6,660 bases of DNA from an uncultured Flammeovirgaceae bacterium (GTDB taxonomy: Bacteria > Bacteroidota > Bacteroidia > Cytophagales > Cyclobacteriaceae): assembly GCA_946480685.1 (NCBI GenBank), contig CAMLLI010000249.1, positions 1 through 6,660 on the forward strand. Direction: 5' to 3'. The first letter of the stretch is position 1. Each line of letters opens with the position of its first letter. This document shows, piece after piece, positions 1-5,631 of the stretch. The position numbers and the translations under genes are program-made. The notes beneath the pieces are model-generated. The model did no database searches and was not told where the DNA came from. It saw nothing but the letters and a program-made list of their open reading frames with translations.

Positions 1-300
1 GTGTCCAAACTGCATGATGATATAGTCACCCGGCTTTACTTTTGCGAGCACGTTGTCCCAGAGTCCTTCCGTTTGGTACGTGCGACTGCTTCGTCCACCG
101 CGGGCGTGATTTTCGATGCGTATCTTCGTTGTATCAAACTGCGTATAGAGAAAATCTCCCCATCCCCACAAGCCACCTTCACCTCTGCCACCTCCGTTCT
201 TCACAGTAGAATCGCCCACCAGGTATATAACCGGCTTTTGGTTCTGAATCGTAAACGCGGTTGCTATACCCAGCAACACGAACAGCACTATATATTTCAT
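1..300 (-). CDS. Rhamnogalacturonan acetylesterase (CE12, SGNH hydrolase), 3' part cut by window edge
   Basis: Only the first 100 residues are visible; the rest lies left of base 1. The start is the ATG at 300-298, eight bases after the stop of the GH105 gene, with AT-rich leader and no clear Shine-Dalgarno. The protein opens with a short hydrophobic signal (MKYIVLFVLLGIATAF), so it is probably exported to the periplasm or beyond. SGNH-hydrolase block I follows as VGDSTV (residues 28-33, nucleophile Ser31), then block II as ARGGRSSRT (66-74), and the visible part ends at QFGH (97-100), where CE12 enzymes have the oxyanion-hole GHND; the Asn would be the next residue. The GDSTV and GGRSSRT wording is typical of CE12 esterases such as YesT/RhgT, which remove acetyl groups from the galacturonate of rhamnogalacturonan I. 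Its place after GH105 fits that role. The C-terminal Asp-x-x-His block cannot be checked here. Confidence 0.88.
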   Translation of the reverse strand, partial: MKYIVLFVLLGIATAFTIQNQKPVIYLVGDSTVKNGGGRGEGGLWGWGDFLYTQFDTTKIRIENHARGGRSSRTYQTEGLWDNVLAKVKPGDYIIMQFGH

Positions 301-308
301 TTTCTAAT

Positions 309-1661
309 TTACTTGGGAAACATCAGGGCACTATCATTAATATCAGCCGGATGATTTTTCAGGAGACTATAGATTGATGCACCGGCAAGCAACACTGGTC
401 CGTAGCCATGTGCTGCATATACATTTACAGGTCGGTAATAATAGAACGCAGGGTCGAACGCCATACCGGTGCCGACACACGTACCTTCCACCTGTCCCTG
501 TGCATTTACTTTTGTAGCCACAGCATTCCATGCGAGCAGTGCCATCGGAGCATGTGCTTCACGATTGATCCAGCCTTTATTGATAGCATGTGCAATGCAA
601 TGCGCATATATAGCAGTGGCCGATGTCTCCAGGTAAGAATCATTTTTATCAATGAGCTGATGCCAGAAGCCATCGCCTGACTGATGCTGCGCCAACCCCT
701 GAATATGATCTTTGAGAAGTCCCAATACCAATGGTCTTTCCGGATGATCTTCTGGAAGAACATCCAGTACCTCTACCATTGTCATCAATGCCCAACCGTT
801 GGCGCGTGCCCAATGGAATTGCGGATGCACATCCATACTTTCCACCCAGCCGTGCATATATAGCTTCTTCTCTTTATTGAACATACGCTGCGAGAACTGA
901 CGAATCTGTTTAACAGCTTCATCATAATACTTGCGGTCACCGGTAAGTTTACCCATCTGTGCTATAGCCGGCACACTCATATATAGATCGTCCAGCCACA
1001 ACGTATTGGGTAAGGGCCGGTTTCGTGCTAATGTACCATCGGTCAATCTATACTCTTTGGTAAGAATATAGTTGATATAGTGATCGATCAACGGACGAAG
1101 GCCTGCATTGACACCACTGCGAAGTCCTTTGATCATAGCAGCACACACGGCACCGGCATCATCCAGTGCATGAGGCTCAAGTACTTGTCTCAAAGGATTA
1201 CGCTCCTCCGGAAAAGCTTTACCATACGCACGGAAATACGGAGCGGTCTCTGCGAGAAATTTAAACCGAGCCGATGTATACTCGCTATAGCGTTTGTCAC
1301 CGGTAACTTCACCGGCCAGTAACATGGCGCCATAGGTTACGCCCCACTCATAACTCGTGAGACGAAAATCTCCGGCCTTGACAATAGCATCCCTGACGGG
1401 CTTCTTCAGATCCGTTATAACCGCACCTGTTTTTCGATCGACCACTTGAGTCGGAGTAACTTCTGCCAGGTATACCAGCACACGATCCATCACCTGCTTT
1501 ACCTCCTGCGTAGTTGTTTTACCGTACGGAATTTTATAGTCCGGTTGCAGCGCATGCAGCGGAGTGTTGCTGTCGTTACCTTTTGTATTCTGTGCCTGCG
1601 CGATAACGCACATCAGGAGTATATATAGCAGGCTTCCGTATTTGGCGATACAGTTGATCAT
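309..1661 (-). CDS. Unsaturated rhamnogalacturonyl hydrolase, glycoside hydrolase family 105
   Basis: The 450-residue protein starts at the ATG at 1661-1659 with a Sec signal peptide: a hydrophobic stretch at residues 9-22 ending in AQA-Q (21-24), a plausible signal peptidase I site. The mature part is an (alpha/alpha)6-barrel of the GH88/GH105 type. Visible family motifs are WLDDLYMSVPA (222-232), where one of Asp224/Asp225 should be the catalytic acid equivalent to Asp143 of Bacillus YteR; HGWVES (270-275); HWARANGW (283-290), a form of the conserved W-x-R-G-N-G-W; and AHGYGPVLLA (417-426) near the C-terminus. GH105 enzymes hydrate the double bond of unsaturated galacturonate on pectin-lyase products and release the neighbouring sugar, usually L-rhamnose. 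At 450 residues it is longer than the roughly 370 of YteR, mainly because of the signal and an N-terminal extension. It sits 9 bases after the oxidoreductase gene and 8 before the acetylesterase, as in an operon. Family is firm; the choice of rhamnogalacturonan over other unsaturated uronides rests mainly on the neighbours. Confidence 0.9.
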   Translation of the reverse strand: MINCIAKYGSLLYILLMCVIAQAQNTKGNDSNTPLHALQPDYKIPYGKTTTQEVKQVMDRVLVYLAEVTPTQVVDRKTGAVITDLKKPVRDAIVKAGDFRLTSYEWGVTYGAMLLAGEVTGDKRYSEYTSARFKFLAETAPYFRAYGKAFPEERNPLRQVLEPHALDDAGAVCAAMIKGLRSGVNAGLRPLIDHYINYILTKEYRLTDGTLARNRPLPNTLWLDDLYMSVPAIAQMGKLTGDRKYYDEAVKQIRQFSQRMFNKEKKLYMHGWVESMDVHPQFHWARANGWALMTMVEVLDVLPEDHPERPLVLGLLKDHIQGLAQHQSGDGFWHQLIDKNDSYLETSATAIYAHCIAHAINKGWINREAHAPMALLAWNAVATKVNAQGQVEGTCVGTGMAFDPAFYYYRPVNVYAAHGYGPVLLAGASIYSLLKNHPADINDSALMFPK

Positions 1662-1670
1662 ATATAAATC

Positions 1671-3038
1671 TTAACTGGTTACAAATTGTCTCTTGGTTCC
1701 GGGCTTGATGCTGGTAAGGTCTGCGATCTTTATCGGCAAACCCGTTTCACAACTCTTGCGCGCTGCTATACCTACGAGGATAGACAATGCTCCATCGCGC
1801 ACGCTGGCTGACTGATGCAACGGATCTTCCGTCATGCCTCCGAAAATTTTGTCCTTCAACAAACGATCACCACCACCGTGTCCACTCGTACCGTGCGGCA
1901 CTTGTATGAATTCACGTGTACCGAAATTATGCGTGATCATGATCTCATCGTAAGGTTTCTCCATCAGCGGGTTGCTCTCTTCAATCCATACATCAATTCT
2001 TCCTTTCGTACCGTTGAATGCAATGCGGTAGCCTTCGTATGGCGAGTACGTGGTAAGCGAGTAGCTCACCTGTACACCGTTCGCATATTTGATCGTAGCA
2101 GCCATCTTATCGTATATATTTATATCTTCTTTCCACACACAACCATCCCGCAGGTAGCCATCATGTTTTTCATTGTTCACATATAGCTCGGTATACATTT
2201 TATTCTTGGTAACATCCCAATAAAAATTGCACTTGTCTTTGTGCGGACACGGTCTGCAGTTAGTATGACGGAACGAATTGTTTTTACCATAAAACTCCAG
2301 TGAACCACTGGCATATACTTCTGCCGGATCGGATTCGATCCACCAGTTCAGCAGATCAAAATGATGCGTGGCTTTATGTACCCACAGTGTTCCACCTTTC
2401 TCTTTAAGGCGATGCCATCTTCTGAAGTAATCGGAACCGTGGCCTGTATCAAGATACCAGTGAAAGTCAACCGATGTGAGATCACCAATCGTACCGCTGC
2501 GAAGTAACTCGTATAGTTTGGCACGGTGCGGAGAGTAACGATAGTTAAATGTTACCGTAACTTTTTTACCGGTGCGTTTCTCCGCCTGTAGTATAGCTTC
2601 ACATTTCTGCTCATCGGTAGTCATTGGTTTTTCAGTAATGATATCAGCTCCCATCTCCATACCCTTAATGATATACTCATGATGCGTGGCATCCACCGTG
2701 GTCACAATAAGTATATCGGGTTTTACGGTTTTCATCATCTTTTCGAAGTCAGTGAATGTAGGACAGGTGAATCCGGCAGCTGTTTTAAAAGTTTCCAGGC
2801 GACCGGGGTTCACATCGCATAAGCCAACATATTCTACATTTTCCGGGTACGACATCGCTACATCTTTCGACCACATGCCGAGCGCACGACTTCCGGTCCC
2901 CACGATAGCAATCTTCTTCTTTTTGGCCGGTACCCACTCCGTTGCAGCGGAAGCAAACGGACTCATCACCATGGCTCCGGCTACAGCGGTTCCTGCAGTG
3001 GCCATAAATTTTCTCCGGGTTAAAATGTTGTCGCTCAT
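1671..3038 (-). CDS. Tat-exported Gfo/Idh/MocA family oxidoreductase with cysteine cluster
   Basis: The 455-residue protein begins with a twin-arginine signal (TRRKFMATAG at residues 7-16, hydrophobic to about 28, FASA-A near 28-32), so it should be exported folded with its cofactor bound. A Rossmann fold follows: KKIAIVGTGSRALG (41-54) binds NAD(P), LCDVN (73-77) ends the second strand, and EKP (136-138) carries the family's catalytic Lys137. The C-terminal alpha/beta domain includes GGTLWVHKATHHFDLLNWW (215-233), with His221/His225/Asp228 in the usual active-site place. An insert carries Cys261-x2-Cys264-x5-Cys270, with Cys300 further on; this could be a metal site or disulfides. Relatives act on sugars or inositols, and some (GH109) cleave glycosides through a 3-keto intermediate with tightly bound NAD. 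In this operon the substrate is probably a pectin-derived sugar or glycoside, but nothing in the sequence names it. Spacing is 30 bases from the propeller gene and 9 to GH105. Confidence 0.85.
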   Translation of the reverse strand: MSDNILTRRKFMATAGTAVAGAMVMSPFASAATEWVPAKKKKIAIVGTGSRALGMWSKDVAMSYPENVEYVGLCDVNPGRLETFKTAAGFTCPTFTDFEKMMKTVKPDILIVTTVDATHHEYIIKGMEMGADIITEKPMTTDEQKCEAILQAEKRTGKKVTVTFNYRYSPHRAKLYELLRSGTIGDLTSVDFHWYLDTGHGSDYFRRWHRLKEKGGTLWVHKATHHFDLLNWWIESDPAEVYASGSLEFYGKNNSFRHTNCRPCPHKDKCNFYWDVTKNKMYTELYVNNEKHDGYLRDGCVWKEDINIYDKMAATIKYANGVQVSYSLTTYSPYEGYRIAFNGTKGRIDVWIEESNPLMEKPYDEIMITHNFGTREFIQVPHGTSGHGGGDRLLKDKIFGGMTEDPLHQSASVRDGALSILVGIAARKSCETGLPIKIADLTSIKPGTKRQFVTS

Positions 3039-3068
3039 ACTTCAGGTTTTTAAAGTGATTATTGTTTA

Positions 3069-4145
3069 TTAGGATTTGAGTTTGAAAACAAAAGCAGATG
3101 AGGTCATATACTTCCCTCCCTGCGCTGCGGTGAAAAGATATACCGGTTTATCCTGCTTCATTAATAACTGCGGGCGCTCCAGTCTGCCGTAACGTTTCAG
3201 ATGAGCCGGTGCCGGAGGTTCACTTGCATACGCTTTCAATTCTTTATAGGCGATGCGCGGCTCCGACCATTTCATACCATCTTCTGATTGCAGGTGTAAA
3301 CCAGCTTCGTGATTGAAGAATCCCATGTCGCGCGCAATCATGTTAAACATATTGTGCTCACGCCATACAAAGGCATCTTCAAACTGGCGATTGTTACCCA
3401 GCGCAGAAAAATCCACTACAGGGTTTGATGCTGATTTTATATAGGGACCTTCGAGTGCATCGGAAGTGGCCAGTCCATATTTACGATTACCGCGTATAGG
3501 CTGACTCGCTGCCGCTATATATTCTTTTGTATTCCACGATTTATAGTATAGCCAGTATTGACCGTTAGGATGTTTGATGAACGCTGGATTGGTAGTGCAG
3601 TGATCGTCCCATGCACCTTCGGCACCAGGCTCCAGCAGCGGTTTATCCGGGCGTGTCCACGGGCCGTACAACGTAGTGGCTACTGCAAGGCCGATGCGTT
3701 TGGTATCCGTCTTGCCATTTGCATTATCCATATAGAAGAGACAATACTTACCATCTATATACTGGATGTGCGGGTTGTGGCAAGTCGTGCCATCCCAAAA
3801 ACCGTTACCGCGTGGGGCGAGTATCGTGCTTACATATTCAAAAGGAGCTTCGGCATCTTCGGCAACGGCGTGCGCAATTTCACTGGCGTTGATCCATCCG
3901 CCCATGCCGCGTTGCGCGGCCCAGCGCGAAAAGAAAACGTGTACTTTTCCATCAGGCGCATAAATCGGACTATTGCACCAGATATACCATCCTTCCATTT
4001 CGAGTCTGCGGCCTACCGGCTTCAGTCTTTTGGCAAAAGGCGACAAATTCCGGTCGTCTTCAAAAAAATTTGAGAAACCTGCGAGCCCGGGGAGCAGCAA
4101 TGTTCCTTTTAAAAAATTTCTTCTCGACACAGCAGAATCGCGCAT
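3069..4145 (-). CDS. Tat-exported five-bladed beta-propeller glycosidase, GH43/GH117-like
   Basis: I place the start at the ATG at 4145-4143 (358 residues) because it puts the twin-arginine motif SRRNFLKG at residues 7-14, followed by a hydrophobic stretch (LLLPGLAGF). The frame stays open upstream to 4361, but that stretch would run through the divergent control region and into the regulator gene. The mature part has repeated propeller-blade motifs: WYIWCNSPIYAPDGKVHVFFSRW (with W53, P60 and D65), WDGTTCHNPHI (117-127), WDDHCTTNPAFI (179-190), NNRQFEDAFVWR (251-262) and GRLERPQLL (320-328). The HNPHI and ERPQL blocks resemble GH43, GH117 and related clan members, where acidic residues at blade centres do catalysis; Asp180/Asp181, Glu255/Asp256 and Glu323 are candidates. 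The exact family and substrate cannot be fixed by eye. As first gene of a rhamnogalacturonan operon it may remove an arabinose, galactose or other side-chain sugar. A Tat rather than a Sec signal is notable for this fold. Confidence 0.78.
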   Translation of the reverse strand: MRDSAVSRRNFLKGTLLLPGLAGFSNFFEDDRNLSPFAKRLKPVGRRLEMEGWYIWCNSPIYAPDGKVHVFFSRWAAQRGMGGWINASEIAHAVAEDAEAPFEYVSTILAPRGNGFWDGTTCHNPHIQYIDGKYCLFYMDNANGKTDTKRIGLAVATTLYGPWTRPDKPLLEPGAEGAWDDHCTTNPAFIKHPNGQYWLYYKSWNTKEYIAAASQPIRGNRKYGLATSDALEGPYIKSASNPVVDFSALGNNRQFEDAFVWREHNMFNMIARDMGFFNHEAGLHLQSEDGMKWSEPRIAYKELKAYASEPPAPAHLKRYGRLERPQLLMKQDKPVYLFTAAQGGKYMTSSAFVFKLKS

Positions 4146-4163
4146 GACAGTGAATTTAGCAAG

Positions 4164-4187
4164 AAATGAGCAATCGATTGCACATTT
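4164..4187. promoter_or_regulatory. 24-base near-perfect palindrome, likely operator of the minus-strand operon
   Basis: The halves AAATGAGCAATC and GATTGCACATTT match as inverted repeats at 11 of 12 positions; only the pair 4169/4182 (A/A) fails. The 12-base core GCAATCGATTGC (4170-4181) is perfect and has the GCAAnCGnTTGC pattern with central CG typical of LacI-family operators such as PurR sites. It lies 18 bases before the start codon of the propeller glycosidase gene. A minus-strand TAGTTTTA at 4198-4191, one base off the Bacteroidota -7 pattern TAnnTTTG, sits just upstream, which would put the transcription start inside the dyad; no -33 TTG is found at the right distance. No LacI-type DNA-binding domain is encoded in this window, so the protein that binds here is unknown. 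A role as an mRNA hairpin in the leader is an alternative. Confidence 0.6.
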
Positions 4188-4244
4188 TCCTAAAACTAGG
4201 CCCCTTAAAAATGCACACTGTCCTGTACTATACCGTTTGAAATG

Positions 4245-4276
4245 TTGGGAAAAACGATTGTATTTTTTAAACTTTG
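4245..4276 (+). promoter_or_regulatory. Possible Bacteroidota-type promoter of the regulator gene
   Basis: TTG at 4245-4247 and AAACTTTG at 4269-4276 lie 21 bases apart, close to the spacing of the Bacteroidota housekeeping promoter (TTG near -33, TAnnTTTG near -7). The -7 box misses one of its six fixed bases (A for T at the first position). Transcription would start near 4283 and leave a leader of about 14 bases. The 15-base palindrome starting at 4273 overlaps the -7 box. Confidence 0.4.
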
Positions 4277-4287
4277 GTAATACCAAA
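4273..4287. promoter_or_regulatory. Perfect 15-base palindrome, probable operator for the adjacent regulator
   Basis: TTTGGTAATACCAAA has two perfect 7-base arms around one central base. It overlaps the possible -7 box of the regulator promoter and ends nine bases before the regulator start codon. A short perfect dyad at this place is what a dimeric GntR-type winged-helix repressor would bind, so negative autoregulation is the simplest reading. I saw no second full copy elsewhere in the window, including ahead of 5632. Confidence 0.6.
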
Positions 4288-4296
4288 CCAAATCGA

Positions 4297-5364
4297 ATGA
4301 GCATGAGAGCACAGGAATTGGACCAAATCCATGAGATCCGGATCGACAGTGAATCGCGCATTCCGAAGTATCACCAGATTGTCAACTCGATCATCGAAGA
4401 CATTGAAAAAGGATTACTCACCGTAGGGCAGCGTATACCTTCCATCAATGAGATCAGCGAAGAGTATTACCTCTCGCGCGACACGGTTGAAAAAGCTTAC
4501 AACCTGTTGAAAGAAAAACAGATCATTGTCTCGGCAAAAGGCAAGGGGTATTATGTGGCGCGCACGATATTACCTTCCAAGATGAGTGTACTGTTCCTGA
4601 TGAACAAGCTCAGCTCCTACAAACTCGGTATCTACAATTCGTTTGTCAACAGCCTCGGCACGAATGCGCAGGTAGATCTCAATGTATACCACTGCGATCC
4701 GAAGATATTCCTGAATGTACTCAACGAAAGTATAGGTCGGTATGACTATTATGTAGTGATGCCGCATTTTAAAGACGAACACCTCACCCACCAGAGTATA
4801 ACCGGTGAAGTGATCGATGCGCTTCGTAAAATTCCGGAAGACAAACTGGTGTTGCTCGATAATTACTTACCAGAGCTGAAACGCGATGTCGCATCCGTAT
4901 ACCAGGACTTCAAAATGGATATCTACGACTCGTTGCGAGAAGGCATTGATCATTTGAGACATTACCGGAAGCTTATACTGGTATATCCCCGTAAAACCGT
5001 TTATCCGTTCCCAATCGAAATACAGCAGGGATTCCAGAAATTCTGTTCCGACTTTGATTTCGACTTTGAAGTACTGGAAGAAGTATATAATGATATGGAA
5101 CTGCAGCCTAAAGATGCCTATATCATTATTGAAGAGAACGACCTGGTAAACCTGATCAAACAAGTACGCGATCGTAAATTTGTTTTGGGCAAAGATATAG
5201 GTGTTATATCCTATAATGATACACCGTTGAAAGATCTGCTGGGCATCACGGTAATCTCCACCGACTTCCAGGTAATGGGAGAAACTGCGGCCTACATGAT
5301 CGTGAAGAAGAAAAAAGAGCTCGTGAAGAACGCCTTCCGTTTTATTAACCGGAATTCGATCTGA
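4297..5364 (+). CDS. GntR-type winged-helix regulator with LacI-like sugar-binding domain
   Basis: The 355-residue protein starts at the ATG at 4297, with a second ATG two codons later at 4303 that is equally possible. The frame is open further left, but that would overlap the divergent gene. Residues 18-90 form a GntR winged helix: PKYHQIVNSIIEDIEKGLL, then IPSINEISEEYYLSRDTVEKAY (47-68), matching the family's P-S-x-x-x-L/I-x-x-x-x-x-x-S-R-x-T-V pattern, and a wing at KGKGYYV (81-87). From about 95 to the end is a periplasmic-binding-protein-like sensor of the LacI kind (VLFLMN at 98-103, YYVVMPHF at 151-158, IGVISYNDTPL at 301-311, ending FRFINRNS). Bacteroides FucR has this GntR class of regulator for a deoxysugar. 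Here it lies between a rhamnogalacturonan operon and a rhamnose catabolic gene, so rhamnose or a derivative is the probable effector; this is inference. It is cytoplasmic. The 15-base palindrome upstream suggests autoregulation, and a terminator follows 37 bases after the stop. Confidence 0.87.
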   Translation: MSMRAQELDQIHEIRIDSESRIPKYHQIVNSIIEDIEKGLLTVGQRIPSINEISEEYYLSRDTVEKAYNLLKEKQIIVSAKGKGYYVARTILPSKMSVLFLMNKLSSYKLGIYNSFVNSLGTNAQVDLNVYHCDPKIFLNVLNESIGRYDYYVVMPHFKDEHLTHQSITGEVIDALRKIPEDKLVLLDNYLPELKRDVASVYQDFKMDIYDSLREGIDHLRHYRKLILVYPRKTVYPFPIEIQQGFQKFCSDFDFDFEVLEEVYNDMELQPKDAYIIIEENDLVNLIKQVRDRKFVLGKDIGVISYNDTPLKDLLGITVISTDFQVMGETAAYMIVKKKKELVKNAFRFINRNSI

Positions 5365-5401
5365 TGCACAGCCGCGTGTCTTGTATATACGTATAACTAT
5401 A

Positions 5402-5437
5402 AAATCCCTGTCGCGTGCTGTTCACGGGCAGGGATTT
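5402..5437 (+). terminator. Rho-independent terminator after the regulator gene
   Basis: AAATCCCTG (5402-5410) pairs with CAGGGATTT (5429-5437) over nine bases without mismatch. Inside, CGTG (5414-5417) pairs with CACG (5423-5426) around the loop CTGTT, giving a long nearly continuous hairpin. The 3' arm runs into TTTCTT. It lies 37 bases after the regulator's TGA and separates that transcript from the aldolase gene; the A-rich 5' arm means it could also work in reverse, although no convergent gene is present. Confidence 0.82.
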
Positions 5438-5464
5438 CTTATCCATAGTAGCAACGCACCATCC

Positions 5465-5489
5465 ATGCTCCGGTTCATAGCCGAAGCAT
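5465..5489. repeat. Inverted repeat in the intergenic region before the aldolase gene
   Basis: ATGCTCCGG (5465-5473) and CCGAAGCAT (5481-5489) pair at eight of nine positions around a seven-base spacer (TTCATAG); only 5470/5484 fails. It lies 142 bases before the aldolase start, after the terminator. It could be an operator or a small hairpin. Its sequence is unlike both dyads at 4164-4187 and 4273-4287. Confidence 0.35.
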
Positions 5490-5585
5490 CATTATTTCCG
5501 GACGGTCAACGGAAGTGTCCAATACCGGAAAGTACCGGGTTTGTCTGGCAGCACACAACAGGACAGGCATACCGCTCATCAGGAA

Positions 5586-5593
5586 TAGCTTTG
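5586..5593 (+). promoter_or_regulatory. Possible -7 box for the aldolase gene
   Basis: TAGCTTTG matches the Bacteroidota -7 pattern TAnnTTTG at all six fixed positions and would give a leader of roughly 30 bases before the start at 5632. No TTG lies 19-23 bases upstream, so the -33 half is missing; an activator could make up for it, or the match may be chance. Confidence 0.3.
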
Positions 5594-5631
5594 ACATACT
5601 CAGACTTTGTTCAAATCAATGAGTATATTTT

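Noticed and set aside
1..354. Plus-strand open frame at the left edge
   Set aside because: It is antisense to the CE12 gene, whose SGNH blocks I and II are clear on the minus strand.
3558..4073. Open frame of 171 codons antisense to the propeller glycosidase
   Set aside because: The opposite strand encodes a protein with clear domain motifs over the same bases; this frame has none.
3973..4296. Upstream extension of the regulator frame, with an earlier ATG at 4144
   Set aside because: It would cross the divergent control region and run antisense through the signal peptide of the propeller glycosidase; the family's winged helix begins only after 4297.
4146..4361. Upstream extension of the propeller glycosidase frame to an ATG at 4361
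   Set aside because: It would place 72 unrelated residues before the twin-arginine signal and overlap the regulator gene; the start at 4145 gives a proper Tat signal.
5523..5538. Direct repeat TACCGG at 5523-5528 and 5533-5538, ten bases apart
   Set aside because: The spacing is one helical turn, but six bases repeated once is too little to separate from chance.
5591..5596. TTGACA resembling a sigma-70 -35 box before the aldolase gene
   Set aside because: No -10 box lies 16-18 bases downstream; the nearest TATATT is 27 bases away, and this promoter type is not the rule in Bacteroidota.
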